Source: a virus
Reading direction: 5' to 3' (one strand)
IMG/VR virus record: IMGVR_UViG_3300030104_000070
Coordinates: 1 to 43,003 of that record
Length of the DNA: 43,003 nt
The first letter of the stretch is position 1. Each line of letters opens with the position of its first letter. The notes beneath the pieces were generated by a model that saw nothing but the letters and a program-made list of their open reading frames with translations, ran no database searches and was not told the origin of the DNA. Shown here in pieces: positions 8,572-17,303 of the stretch. A program made the translations under genes and the position numbers.

Positions 8572-9302
8572 TGAAAAGAACACTCCTACAAATAGTACAA
8601 AGCATCTTATCGGATATGGATTCCGAAGATGTAAATAGCATTAGTGATTCTATAGAAGCAGAACAAGTAGCATCTGTAGTACGTGATGTTTATCTTAACA
8701 TGGTATCTACAAGGATGATACCAGAACACCAAGAATTAATGAAGCTTGTAAGTCTATCGGACTCTGCAAAGCCAACACATTTTAAAGTACCTGATAGCGC
8801 AAAAAGACTTGACGTAATTAGGTACAATGTAAAATCAACTTCAGGTACTGAGTTTAGAGAAATAGATTACATAGAACCTTTAACTTTCTTGACATTAAAT
8901 AACGAAGGTGACGATGTAATAACTGTCAACGATGTAAACGGAAGCACACCAATCTTAATTCGTAATGACAAGATGCCAAATTTCTACACTTCTTTTGATG
9001 ACTTACATATTGTAATGGATTCATATGATAGTACAGTAGACAACATACTAGCAGAATCTAAGACGCAAGCATTAGGACACAAGATTCCTACATTCACAAT
9101 CAGTGATGATTTTACACCAGACATAGATGCAGTATTGTTTCCGTACTTAATAGCTGAATCTAAGTCTACATGCTTCTCATTGTTTAAGAGTGGTGTAGAT
9201 CAGAAAATAGAACAAGCTGCACGTAGGCAAAAGTCTTACATGCAAAGTGATATGTATAGAGTAAAGAAAGAAAACAAAAGGCCGTACTATGGTAGACGTT
9301 AA
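8571..9302 (+). CDS. Tail tubular protein A-like (head-tail adaptor)
   Basis: The 243-aa product from ATG 8571 matches the size, position and style of T7 gp11-like adaptors, which sit between portal and nozzle. The N-terminal helices (TLLQIVQSILSDMDSEDVNS) and the segment VASVVRDVYLNMVSTRMIP are typical of the adaptor helical bundle; the C-terminus is basic (RQKSYMQSDMYRVKKENKR). A longer frame opening with TTG at 8538 would overlap the upstream gene by 34 bases and add a Cys-rich out-of-family tail, so ATG 8571, coupled to the upstream stop, is preferred. It overlaps the next gene by 14 bp. Confidence 0.75.
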   Translation: MKRTLLQIVQSILSDMDSEDVNSISDSIEAEQVASVVRDVYLNMVSTRMIPEHQELMKLVSLSDSAKPTHFKVPDSAKRLDVIRYNVKSTSGTEFREIDYIEPLTFLTLNNEGDDVITVNDVNGSTPILIRNDKMPNFYTSFDDLHIVMDSYDSTVDNILAESKTQALGHKIPTFTISDDFTPDIDAVLFPYLIAESKSTCFSLFKSGVDQKIEQAARRQKSYMQSDMYRVKKENKRPYYGRR

Positions 9303-9603
9303 CTTCGATATAAATTATGACAATAAAACATTAAAGGCCACATGTCCAGAAAAGTTAGTTACTCCTATCCATGTAAGAAAATCCTCAGATGGCTTTATAT
9401 TCTTCGAGGTCCATGTAGAAAAAGGCAAGGTTCCAGGAGATTTAAGTGGAAAGTATACATCACTAGATAACGCAAAGAAAGCAATACAAGTTTATCTAAA
9501 CGGAATTACTCCTTCTAAAACAGTTCGAAGAGAAGCGTTTGGTAAGGACTACGAGGAGCGTAAGAAACGAAATGCCACAGAGTCTAACACAAAGGGTAGT
9601 TAA
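9289..9603 (+). CDS. Hypothetical protein between tail tube genes
   Basis: A 104-aa protein with a beta-rich N-terminal half (VNFDINYDNKTLKATCPEK...IFFEVHVEKG) and a basic Lys/Arg/Glu helical C-terminus. It overlaps the adaptor gene by 14 bp and the nozzle gene by 32 bp, so it is embedded in the tail operon. No family recognised. A minor tail or connector role is suggested by position only. Confidence 0.6.
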   Translation: MVDVNFDINYDNKTLKATCPEKLVTPIHVRKSSDGFIFFEVHVEKGKVPGDLSGKYTSLDNAKKAIQVYLNGITPSKTVRREAFGKDYEERKKRNATESNTKGS

Positions 9604-11743
9604 TACATTTGTAAAAGGTTTGATTACTGAGGCAGGTGAGTTAACGTTTCCACCTGATGCTTCAGTAGACGAACTTAACTGTGACCTTAGACGTGACGGT
9701 TCAAGACGTAGACGTAAAGGTGCAGCTAAAGAAACTAACCACGTACTATCTAGCTTTACAATATCTGATTCAGAAGTTACTACAACAGGAACGTGGTTCA
9801 ATGTTGGTGGTGAGTCTGGTCAGGAATTTTTAGTATTTCAAAAAGGTGCTACACTTTATTTCTTTAATAAGTCTGATGTACCTTTTTCAGCTAACATAGA
9901 AACTGGAACAGTTAACTTAGCTACATACGAAGTAGCAGGGAGCGTAGGTGCAGAGAATGCTAAGTGTAGTTTTACTTCACTAAAAGGTGCTTTGGTTGTA
10001 GTATCTGAAGCAATTGATCCTATATATGTTGAGTACAATAACGTAACAGAAGCTGTCACAGTAAGTCAGATAAGTTTTCGTACTCGTGACTTTGATTGGC
10101 AAGGTGACACTACAACATACGATGAGTCTAAAACAAGTCCATCTGATGCTCGTAAATATGATACAGAAAATGCAGGATGGGTTGCACCTAATGGTGATAC
10201 TGCTTTAAGTGCATATCAATCAGCTAACTCTAGTAAACACCCACCTCTTACCCATGCTTGGTATGCAGGTAAGAATGCTAGTGGTACGTTTGATGCAGCT
10301 GAGTGGGCAAAGGTTTACACAGGTAACAGCCTTACAGGTAATGGACACTACATACTAAACTTCTTTAGTAAAGATCGCTCTACTGCTTCAGGTATATCTG
10401 GTTTAACTACAGAAGTAGAATCAAGTAGATTTAAAACTGTAGCTAACTTTGCAGGACGTGCTTTCTATGCAGGTTTAAACAGTAGTAAGAACTCAGATGT
10501 AATATTATTTAGTCAGTTAATAGATGACTTCTACCAACTAGGTGAGTGTCTACAACAGAACGATCCTACGTCAGAACAGATAAGTGATCTTCTAGCTACA
10601 GACGGTGGAACTATAAGAGTATCTGGTGCTGTTGGTATCAAAGTACTTTACGTTATTGATGCTAGTCTATACATCTTTGCTGAGAATGGTGTGTGGCGTA
10701 TTGAAGGTGTTGATGGTGTATTTAGCCCTACAGCATTTGCAGTTAAAAAGATTACTGATGTCGGTATAGTAGACGCAGGTAGTTTTGTTGTAGCTGATGG
10801 TTCTCCTATATGGTGGAGTAAAAACGGCATACACACCTTACAGTTTGATCCTTCAAGTGGTAGACCAGTAGAGACAAATCTTACTATTGCTACAATACAG
10901 AAGTACTGGGATGAAGTTCCTACTGCATCTAAGACTAAACTAATATCTACCTTTGATCCTATAAACAAACGTGCTTACTGGGCATGGCCTAAACAGGGTG
11001 AGACTGTAGAATCTAAAGTAAATAACATTCTTGTTTTAGATGTACCTTTAAAAGCTTTCTACCCTTGGTACATAGAAGACGAAGGAACAACTACAGATTC
11101 AATAATAGGTATTGAGTTCTTTACAGGATTTGGTGCGGCTGCTTCTACGTTTGATGTTACTACAACAAATGGTAACGATGTTGTAACTTCTGCAGGAGAT
11201 GATGTAGTATCTATTCAGACAGCTGCAGTAGCTACAGGATCACCTGCAATCATCTTAATTATAAGAGATAGTGATACAAACAAGATGACTATGGGTTCCT
11301 TTACTGAAAATAACTTCTTAGATTGGGGAACTACAAACTACAGTTCTTTTGCTGAAGCAGGTTACGACTTTATGGGTGACTTACTTCTAAGAAAGAATGC
11401 ACCTTACATTACAACATACATGAGACTAACAGAGTCAGCATGGGAAGGTAACGAAACAACTGGATACGCTCCAAACAATCCTTCTTCAATGTTAGTATCT
11501 GCTTTCTGGGATTTCAAGACTAGTTCATCTAGTACTGCACAACAAGCATACAGATTGAAGTCAATGCCAGTAGTTGATTCTACTAACTTATTAAACTTCG
11601 ACTACCCTGAGTCTGTCATTACAACAAGAATGAAGTTAAGAGGTAGAGGAAGATCAATGCGTATAAAGTTTGAAAGCGAACAAGGCAAAGACTTTATACT
11701 TTTAGGTTACTCTATTTTAGGTGGAGTAAACCAAACACATTAA
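9572..11743 (+). CDS. Tail tubular protein B-like (nozzle)
   Basis: The 723-aa protein matches T7 gp12-like nozzle proteins in size and order (after adaptor A, before internal virion proteins). The N-terminal signature is VVNTFVKGLITEAGELTFPP followed by a segment with CDLRRDGSRRRRKG; this opening is characteristic of podovirus nozzle proteins. The middle is beta-rich, with motifs such as WRIEGVDGVFSPTAF that recall the nozzle propeller fold. The frame stays open upstream to a TTG at 9539, but ATG 9572, with GAGGAG 15-20 bases upstream, gives the family-typical N-terminus. Confidence 0.82.
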   Translation: MPQSLTQRVVNTFVKGLITEAGELTFPPDASVDELNCDLRRDGSRRRRKGAAKETNHVLSSFTISDSEVTTTGTWFNVGGESGQEFLVFQKGATLYFFNKSDVPFSANIETGTVNLATYEVAGSVGAENAKCSFTSLKGALVVVSEAIDPIYVEYNNVTEAVTVSQISFRTRDFDWQGDTTTYDESKTSPSDARKYDTENAGWVAPNGDTALSAYQSANSSKHPPLTHAWYAGKNASGTFDAAEWAKVYTGNSLTGNGHYILNFFSKDRSTASGISGLTTEVESSRFKTVANFAGRAFYAGLNSSKNSDVILFSQLIDDFYQLGECLQQNDPTSEQISDLLATDGGTIRVSGAVGIKVLYVIDASLYIFAENGVWRIEGVDGVFSPTAFAVKKITDVGIVDAGSFVVADGSPIWWSKNGIHTLQFDPSSGRPVETNLTIATIQKYWDEVPTASKTKLISTFDPINKRAYWAWPKQGETVESKVNNILVLDVPLKAFYPWYIEDEGTTTDSIIGIEFFTGFGAAASTFDVTTTNGNDVVTSAGDDVVSIQTAAVATGSPAIILIIRDSDTNKMTMGSFTENNFLDWGTTNYSSFAEAGYDFMGDLLLRKNAPYITTYMRLTESAWEGNETTGYAPNNPSSMLVSAFWDFKTSSSSTAQQAYRLKSMPVVDSTNLLNFDYPESVITTRMKLRGRGRSMRIKFESEQGKDFILLGYSILGGVNQTH

Positions 11744-11767
11744 CCGCGAAAGCGAACAGGAGACTGA

Positions 11768-12226
11768 ATGTCTTATACAATACGTGACGCTAACCAAAGC
11801 GACATCTTAGATATTACGATTGCAGCCAAACTATTCTCTAAGGAAACTAACCATCCTGCTCTGAATACAATAAACCCAAACAAAGTAGCTGCAACTTTGC
11901 AACAATTAATAGATAACGAAGCAGGTATAGTTAAAGTTGTTTGCTTCAATAACGAGATAGTAGGAACCATAGCAGGTGTTATCACTGAACTACCTATCAA
12001 TGATCTTGTAGTTTCTCAAGAACTAATGCTATGGCTAGAACCATCACACAGGAATGGTAAGACTGCCCCTAAACTTATTGATGAATATGTGGAGTGGTCT
12101 AAAACAAAAGGATGTAACTACGCAAGGCTTTCTGCTCTTGATGTAGTATTAGACGGTAAAGCAGGTATTCTATTTAAACGTAAAGGTTTTAAGCCAATAG
12201 AAACTGCATATATAAAGGAATTGTAA
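11768..12226 (+). CDS. GNAT-family acetyltransferase-like protein
   Basis: A 152-aa protein with the GNAT layout: IRDANQSDILDI at the N-terminus, the central strand EIVGTIAGVITEL, the acetyl-CoA-binding segment LEPSHRNGKTAPKLIDEYVEW (about residues 92-112; a degenerate R/Q-x2-G-x-G/A loop) and the C-terminal FKRKGFKPIETAYIKEL. It sits between nozzle and internal virion genes, where GNAT-like proteins are found in several marine T7-like phages. The substrate is unknown; it may modify a host or virion protein or have a structural role. It is preceded by CAGGAGACTGA and followed one base later by the next gene. Confidence 0.75.
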   Translation: MSYTIRDANQSDILDITIAAKLFSKETNHPALNTINPNKVAATLQQLIDNEAGIVKVVCFNNEIVGTIAGVITELPINDLVVSQELMLWLEPSHRNGKTAPKLIDEYVEWSKTKGCNYARLSALDVVLDGKAGILFKRKGFKPIETAYIKEL

Positions 12227-12227
12227 T

Positions 12228-12899
12228 ATGGCTGTATTTACTGCAATTGGTGCTATAGCAGGTGCTGTAGGTGGTGCTGTTATTGGGTCAACTTTGGTTG
12301 GTGGTGCTACAGCTACTATAATAGGTGGAGCTGTAGGTGCTGTTGTAGGTGGTATAATTGGAAATAAAGTAGACAAGAAGTTTGATGCGGCTCAGTCTGC
12401 AATTAATGATGCAAACACAGTAGGTGATCAAATAGCAGGTATAACAGATGAAGTAACTACCCTTGGAGGTACTCAAGTAGGTGTACAAAAAGATATAATT
12501 CAAACAAAGTCTGAACAAGATAAACTTGCTGTACGAAGACAACGAAGATCAGCTATAAGAGAAGCTCAGATAGTAAGAGCACGACAACGAAACATGGCAC
12601 AAGCTATGGGTGCTCAAGGTTCAGCCGTGTCTGGCGGTGCTGCATCTATTGGATCAGAACTATCAGCTGCACTAGGGTACTCAACACAACAGTCTGGTTT
12701 GTCTCAACAAATTACACAGAAAAGTCAAGAGTCGGCTGACATTCAAGGACAGATTAATGCTCTGTATGGAAAGGCTAATGTTCTTCAAGGTCAACAATCT
12801 CTCGCTTTAGCTCAAGCAGGATTGTATCAGTCTCAAGCTATGAACATGTGGAGTATTGCTTCAACTGGTTTTCAAACTGCATCTTCGTTTATGTCATAG
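12228..12899 (+). CDS. Internal virion protein (T7 gp14-like)
   Basis: A 223-aa protein with a Gly/Ala/Val glycine-zipper N-terminus (residues 5-45, repeated GAVGG/GAVVGG motifs) able to insert into membrane, followed by a long Gln/Ala/Ser-rich helical region. T7 gp14 is the ejection protein that forms a channel in the host outer membrane; size, composition and position upstream of two very large proteins fit that role. The sequence is diverged, so the functional match is by architecture. ATG 12228 follows the GNAT stop by one base, with AAAGGAATTGTA as ribosome-binding site. Confidence 0.7.
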   Translation: MAVFTAIGAIAGAVGGAVIGSTLVGGATATIIGGAVGAVVGGIIGNKVDKKFDAAQSAINDANTVGDQIAGITDEVTTLGGTQVGVQKDIIQTKSEQDKLAVRRQRRSAIREAQIVRARQRNMAQAMGAQGSAVSGGAASIGSELSAALGYSTQQSGLSQQITQKSQESADIQGQINALYGKANVLQGQQSLALAQAGLYQSQAMNMWSIASTGFQTASSFMS

Positions 12900-12910
12900 G
12901 ATACCTTTAA

Positions 12911-15900
12911 ATGGAAAATCTTAATAGTGTGTTTGTAGACTACAATGGAAGTAAGTTCCTTGATGAGTTTGAGACAGAAGAGCAACTAGATACAGCCGTA
13001 AAGACTGACTCTGAACTTGATGAGATTACTGTTAGTACAGGTACTCCTCATAACGATATTAAAATTGCTAAACAAGATTTTATAGATCAGAATCGTCCAC
13101 TAGAAACGTATGCTCAACAGCGTCTAGATTATCTTGACGTTGATCCTCAGAGGTTTGCAGAGAATATAGATCAGTATACTCAGAAAGAAGTAGACTTTCT
13201 AGAGAATCCTAGTTTCTTTTACGAACAAGCTTTAGCTTTAAAAGACCCAGATATTAATCTAACAGATGTACGTATTGCATCTAATAATCGTATTGCACAA
13301 AACGTAATAGAGAAGTACGAGTCTCAAGAAGAAACTGGTGCATTAGATGCTATCTTTGACTTCGGGTCTATGGCGTTACATGAGTTTGTAACATCTCCTA
13401 AAACTTTACTAACTAAAGATGAGTTAGAAAAACTAGGAGAAGAAGTTCTTAGTGCTAAGATTACAAAGACTCCTAAAGAGTTCGATGAATGGTTTAATAC
13501 TTTCGCTGAAGACTACATGAGTAAAGGCCCACGAGATGATAGCTCTTGGAGACTATCTCAATTAAAAGAAATAGTAAACAACAATGGATTCAGACCTTGG
13601 TCTTCTAAGGCTTTGACTAAAGCTTTTGCTGCACTAGATGCTGCAGGTTTAGGGGTAGTAGGTAAAAACGCAGTAAAACTTACTATTAAAACTGCAAAGA
13701 ATAGAACATTAGTGGGTCGTGTCGCAACTAACGAAGGTCCAGATAATGCAGCTAATGTTGCTGAAGATGTATTAAACAACAGGGTTGATCCTGAAGTTAC
13801 TTCAGATGTTGGTCCTGCGTCATTGAACCCACACTTTGATGAGGCGTTGCCCTCTGAAGGTTCGGTAGCTAGTAGGCTCTTAGAAAACAAACTTATTCAG
13901 AGGATAAAGTTTTATTGGGATAACAATGCAATAGGACGTGTTTTACCTGAAGCTGATGTAGCCAGACTTGCTGCAGAGGCAGGTGCTAAAATGAAGAAAA
14001 CATTTGGCAATCCTATATACAGAGGAGTACACGGAACAGATCAAGGGGTGTTCTATACTGATGATAGTCTAGGTAACTACACAGTAACTGCTTTGTTTGG
14101 ACGTAAGACAGATGGTCAAGCATTCAAAGCAACTTCAACAGGTAAACCATCCAAAGGTGCAAAGCAAGCAGCTGAACGTGCTCAAGGTAAGTTGATTCCT
14201 ATAAAAGATGGGGATAATATTACAGGGTACATAATACAGAAACGTGAAAATCTAAACCTAGCGAAAGAGATTCCAGGAATAGATGATGTCTTTGAAGGTA
14301 CTATGAACCTAGAGCGTAATGCTATACGTACTATGATTAACGATTGGATTGCACCTGTAACTACACCAATAGCTCGTGTACTAGGTTCTGCATCTACTCG
14401 TGGTTTAGAAAACACAAAGGAACTAGCATTACTAGGGGAAGGTGCTGCTGCTGCAATAGCTAAACTTGTTAAAGATGCAGCAAGACCGATAGAAGCTTTG
14501 AATAACTCTGATCGTGCTGCTCTAGCTTTCATTACTCGTAATCTACGAGATAATCCTCTAGAATCAGCTAGACGTGGATGGTATAATACAGAAGAGTTTG
14601 CTAATAAGTACTTTGAGTTCACAGGTAAACAAGCAACACCTAAAATACAAAAGGCTTATGAATCTTTAGTTGAAATTAGTGATGCTTCTTACCTGTTGCA
14701 ATCAAGTAACATTATGCAGAGGTACGTACAAAAAGGTTATCAAGCAATTAAGATGCCTAATGGTTTTAGAGTACCTGCTAAAGCTCTTTCAACTAAGGCT
14801 TCTGTACCAGAAAATGCAAAAATACTAGACATTGTAGATAACCAGACAACATACAAAGAGTTTTTAGAACCTAAAGCACAGGTATGGAGACTAGATAAAG
14901 AGTATGAAGGTTACGAATATATTGTACGTCCTAAGTCTGTTGACTCACTAGACCCTTCAGATGTGATGGGGTATAACGCAGGTGGTCCTCGTACTAATCC
15001 ATTTGCTAAATGGTTTGTAGCAGTAGGAGATTACAACAAGGGAAGAATAAAAACTTGGTTATCTGCTTTTACTGAAGAAGATGCCATGAAAACTATAAGT
15101 GAAATAAATACTATAATCGCTAACAGAGGTAAGACTAACATAGACGATATAGTAAAACAAAACAACAGTTGGAATCCTGACATTGAAACATTTGATGATC
15201 TAGAAAAGTTCGCTAAAGAAAACGGATGGGATTTAAATACAACAGGTACACTGCAACCTAAAGAACGTAACGTAGCTATACAGTCTTTAGATGGTGACGA
15301 TGACGCTTTTAATGGTATGTCTTTCGGAGACTTTATTGAGAACGACATGAGAAGAGGTGACGATGTACTGCCTCATTACGGTGGTGCTAAGACTACAAAT
15401 CACGACCCATCTGCTAATATTGTAGCAGGTATTAACAGTGCCGCACATCAGTTTAGTTACAGAGCTTACACTTTAAATGCTATGGTGGGTTGGGTAAAAA
15501 AAGCTAAAGGAATGTCTGGTATACGTTTACCTGAAGGGATTCCTGAAGATGACTACTACAATCTATTTATGGGTGCTCAGTTTACAGGTTCGGGTAAAGA
15601 AGTTACTCGAATGAAAGAGATATGGAACATTGACCGTAGACGTATGAATGTCAAACGTGCTGATGAAATAGCAATGCGTAGTTTAGGTGAGTCTGCGGCT
15701 AAATTTGTGTACGCAAGAACAGGTAAAGAACTAGACTTTGGTGATCCTACTAACTTAATGTTGAAGATTGGATTTCAAACTAAGTTTGGTTTCTTGAATG
15801 CAAAACAAACTATCGTTCAAGCTTTCCACTGCACATCTATTATGGCGATTTCACCTACGCATGGTCCTAGAGGTGCAGGTATGGCTTTGACCATGAGATA

Positions 15901-17302
15901 CTTGTACGCTTTTCCGAAATCAATAGATAGAAGTATCCCTACATTAGCTAAGAGGTACAATCTTACAGAAGCTCAGATTAAAGATATAATGACATATGTT
16001 CGATCTTCTGGACGTATGGACTTAGACACTGAGATTGCTGAACTTAACACTGGGTACGGACGTGGTATCTCTGGTTTTGCAGGGGAGGACTTTACACCTA
16101 GTAAGTTAGCAAACGCTTGGGCTAATACTAAGAAAGCATCTTCTAAAGGAATGGACATCGGACTAATTCCTTTTCGTGAAGGTGATCGACTCGCTAGGTT
16201 AACAGGTACATACACTGCTATTCTTGAGTACATGGCTAAGAATCCAGGAGAATCTATACTTACAGCAAAGGCTCGTAGACAAATAGCTGCTCGTGATAGT
16301 GCTCTTAACTTTCATATGTCTTCTGTCTCGAATGCTTCTTGGCAAAAAGGTGTACTACGTTTACCTACACAGTGGTTGTCTCACACAATGAGATCAATGG
16401 AGATGTTGTTTAATGGTAAAGAGTTTACTGTAGCAGAACGTGCTAGACTAGGTGCTGTTCTTGTGCCTATGTACGGTGCTGCAGGTTTTGGATTTGCTAG
16501 TGCTGCAGATTACATTGCAGAAAAAACAGGTATGTCTGTAGACAACGAGTTCTTCACATTCTTAAAATGGGGTCTTGTTGACGGTGTAACAGACGTTATG
16601 ATGACTGATGAGAATGGACGTGTAGGTACAGGTCTTACTACAAGCTTTGCACCTGCAGGGCAGATCAGAGACACTATAAGAAAGATCAATGAAGATAGAT
16701 TTATAGAGGTATTAGGTGGACCTTCTGCTCAGATTGGTTCTGACATTATAATGAGTATTATAGATACCGCAAACAATCTTGCTGATGGTAATGCAACACT
16801 TGTAAATGAGTCTACTATGAAGACTTTTCGTAACATTACAACTTTAGATAACATAGCAAAAATGGTGGGTATTTTTAATAACAAAGAGTATCGTAGTAAA
16901 ACAGGAGCTACTGTTCCTGGAGAGATGACAACAACAGAAGCTATCATGGTTGGTGCAGGTATAAGTCCTTTAAAAGTACAAGAGTTTTACGCAACTAAAT
17001 CTATAATCTATAATGATGAGAAGAAGTTACGTAAAGAAAGGAGAGCTATAAGCAGACTGGCAGATAAAGCGCATACTATGATTAGGTCAGGTGATCCTCA
17101 ACAGTACGAAGAAGGATTTGAAATACTACGTGGATTAAACCTACGAATAACTAACAGTGGTGCTCCTTACGCTCTTCAACAATCTATGTATAGATCGTTA
17201 GTAAAACCGATTGATGATGAATTACCACAGTTGATTCTAAAATTAAGTAAATACGATAGAGCTAAGATGGCTGAACGTCTAGCTTCAACATTAGGGAACT
17301 AG
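12911..17302 (+). CDS. Large internal virion (ejection) protein
   Basis: A 1463-aa protein, the longest in the window, in the position of T7 gp15/gp16. It is helical and charged throughout, with no clear enzymatic motif; a hydrophobic stretch near 1192-1210 (GAVLVPMYGAAGFGFASAA) could contact membrane. Internal virion proteins are ejected ahead of DNA and form the trans-periplasmic conduit. The muramidase-like domain is not here but in the next protein, so the cell-wall-cutting task is on a separate polypeptide. The gene is followed by the next with a one-base gap (TAG-T-ATG). Confidence 0.72.
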   Translation: MENLNSVFVDYNGSKFLDEFETEEQLDTAVKTDSELDEITVSTGTPHNDIKIAKQDFIDQNRPLETYAQQRLDYLDVDPQRFAENIDQYTQKEVDFLENPSFFYEQALALKDPDINLTDVRIASNNRIAQNVIEKYESQEETGALDAIFDFGSMALHEFVTSPKTLLTKDELEKLGEEVLSAKITKTPKEFDEWFNTFAEDYMSKGPRDDSSWRLSQLKEIVNNNGFRPWSSKALTKAFAALDAAGLGVVGKNAVKLTIKTAKNRTLVGRVATNEGPDNAANVAEDVLNNRVDPEVTSDVGPASLNPHFDEALPSEGSVASRLLENKLIQRIKFYWDNNAIGRVLPEADVARLAAEAGAKMKKTFGNPIYRGVHGTDQGVFYTDDSLGNYTVTALFGRKTDGQAFKATSTGKPSKGAKQAAERAQGKLIPIKDGDNITGYIIQKRENLNLAKEIPGIDDVFEGTMNLERNAIRTMINDWIAPVTTPIARVLGSASTRGLENTKELALLGEGAAAAIAKLVKDAARPIEALNNSDRAALAFITRNLRDNPLESARRGWYNTEEFANKYFEFTGKQATPKIQKAYESLVEISDASYLLQSSNIMQRYVQKGYQAIKMPNGFRVPAKALSTKASVPENAKILDIVDNQTTYKEFLEPKAQVWRLDKEYEGYEYIVRPKSVDSLDPSDVMGYNAGGPRTNPFAKWFVAVGDYNKGRIKTWLSAFTEEDAMKTISEINTIIANRGKTNIDDIVKQNNSWNPDIETFDDLEKFAKENGWDLNTTGTLQPKERNVAIQSLDGDDDAFNGMSFGDFIENDMRRGDDVLPHYGGAKTTNHDPSANIVAGINSAAHQFSYRAYTLNAMVGWVKKAKGMSGIRLPEGIPEDDYYNLFMGAQFTGSGKEVTRMKEIWNIDRRRMNVKRADEIAMRSLGESAAKFVYARTGKELDFGDPTNLMLKIGFQTKFGFLNAKQTIVQAFHCTSIMAISPTHGPRGAGMALTMRYLYAFPKSIDRSIPTLAKRYNLTEAQIKDIMTYVRSSGRMDLDTEIAELNTGYGRGISGFAGEDFTPSKLANAWANTKKASSKGMDIGLIPFREGDRLARLTGTYTAILEYMAKNPGESILTAKARRQIAARDSALNFHMSSVSNASWQKGVLRLPTQWLSHTMRSMEMLFNGKEFTVAERARLGAVLVPMYGAAGFGFASAADYIAEKTGMSVDNEFFTFLKWGLVDGVTDVMMTDENGRVGTGLTTSFAPAGQIRDTIRKINEDRFIEVLGGPSAQIGSDIIMSIIDTANNLADGNATLVNESTMKTFRNITTLDNIAKMVGIFNNKEYRSKTGATVPGEMTTTEAIMVGAGISPLKVQEFYATKSIIYNDEKKLRKERRAISRLADKAHTMIRSGDPQQYEEGFEILRGLNLRITNSGAPYALQQSMYRSLVKPIDDELPQLILKLSKYDRAKMAERLASTLGN

Positions 17303-17303
17303 T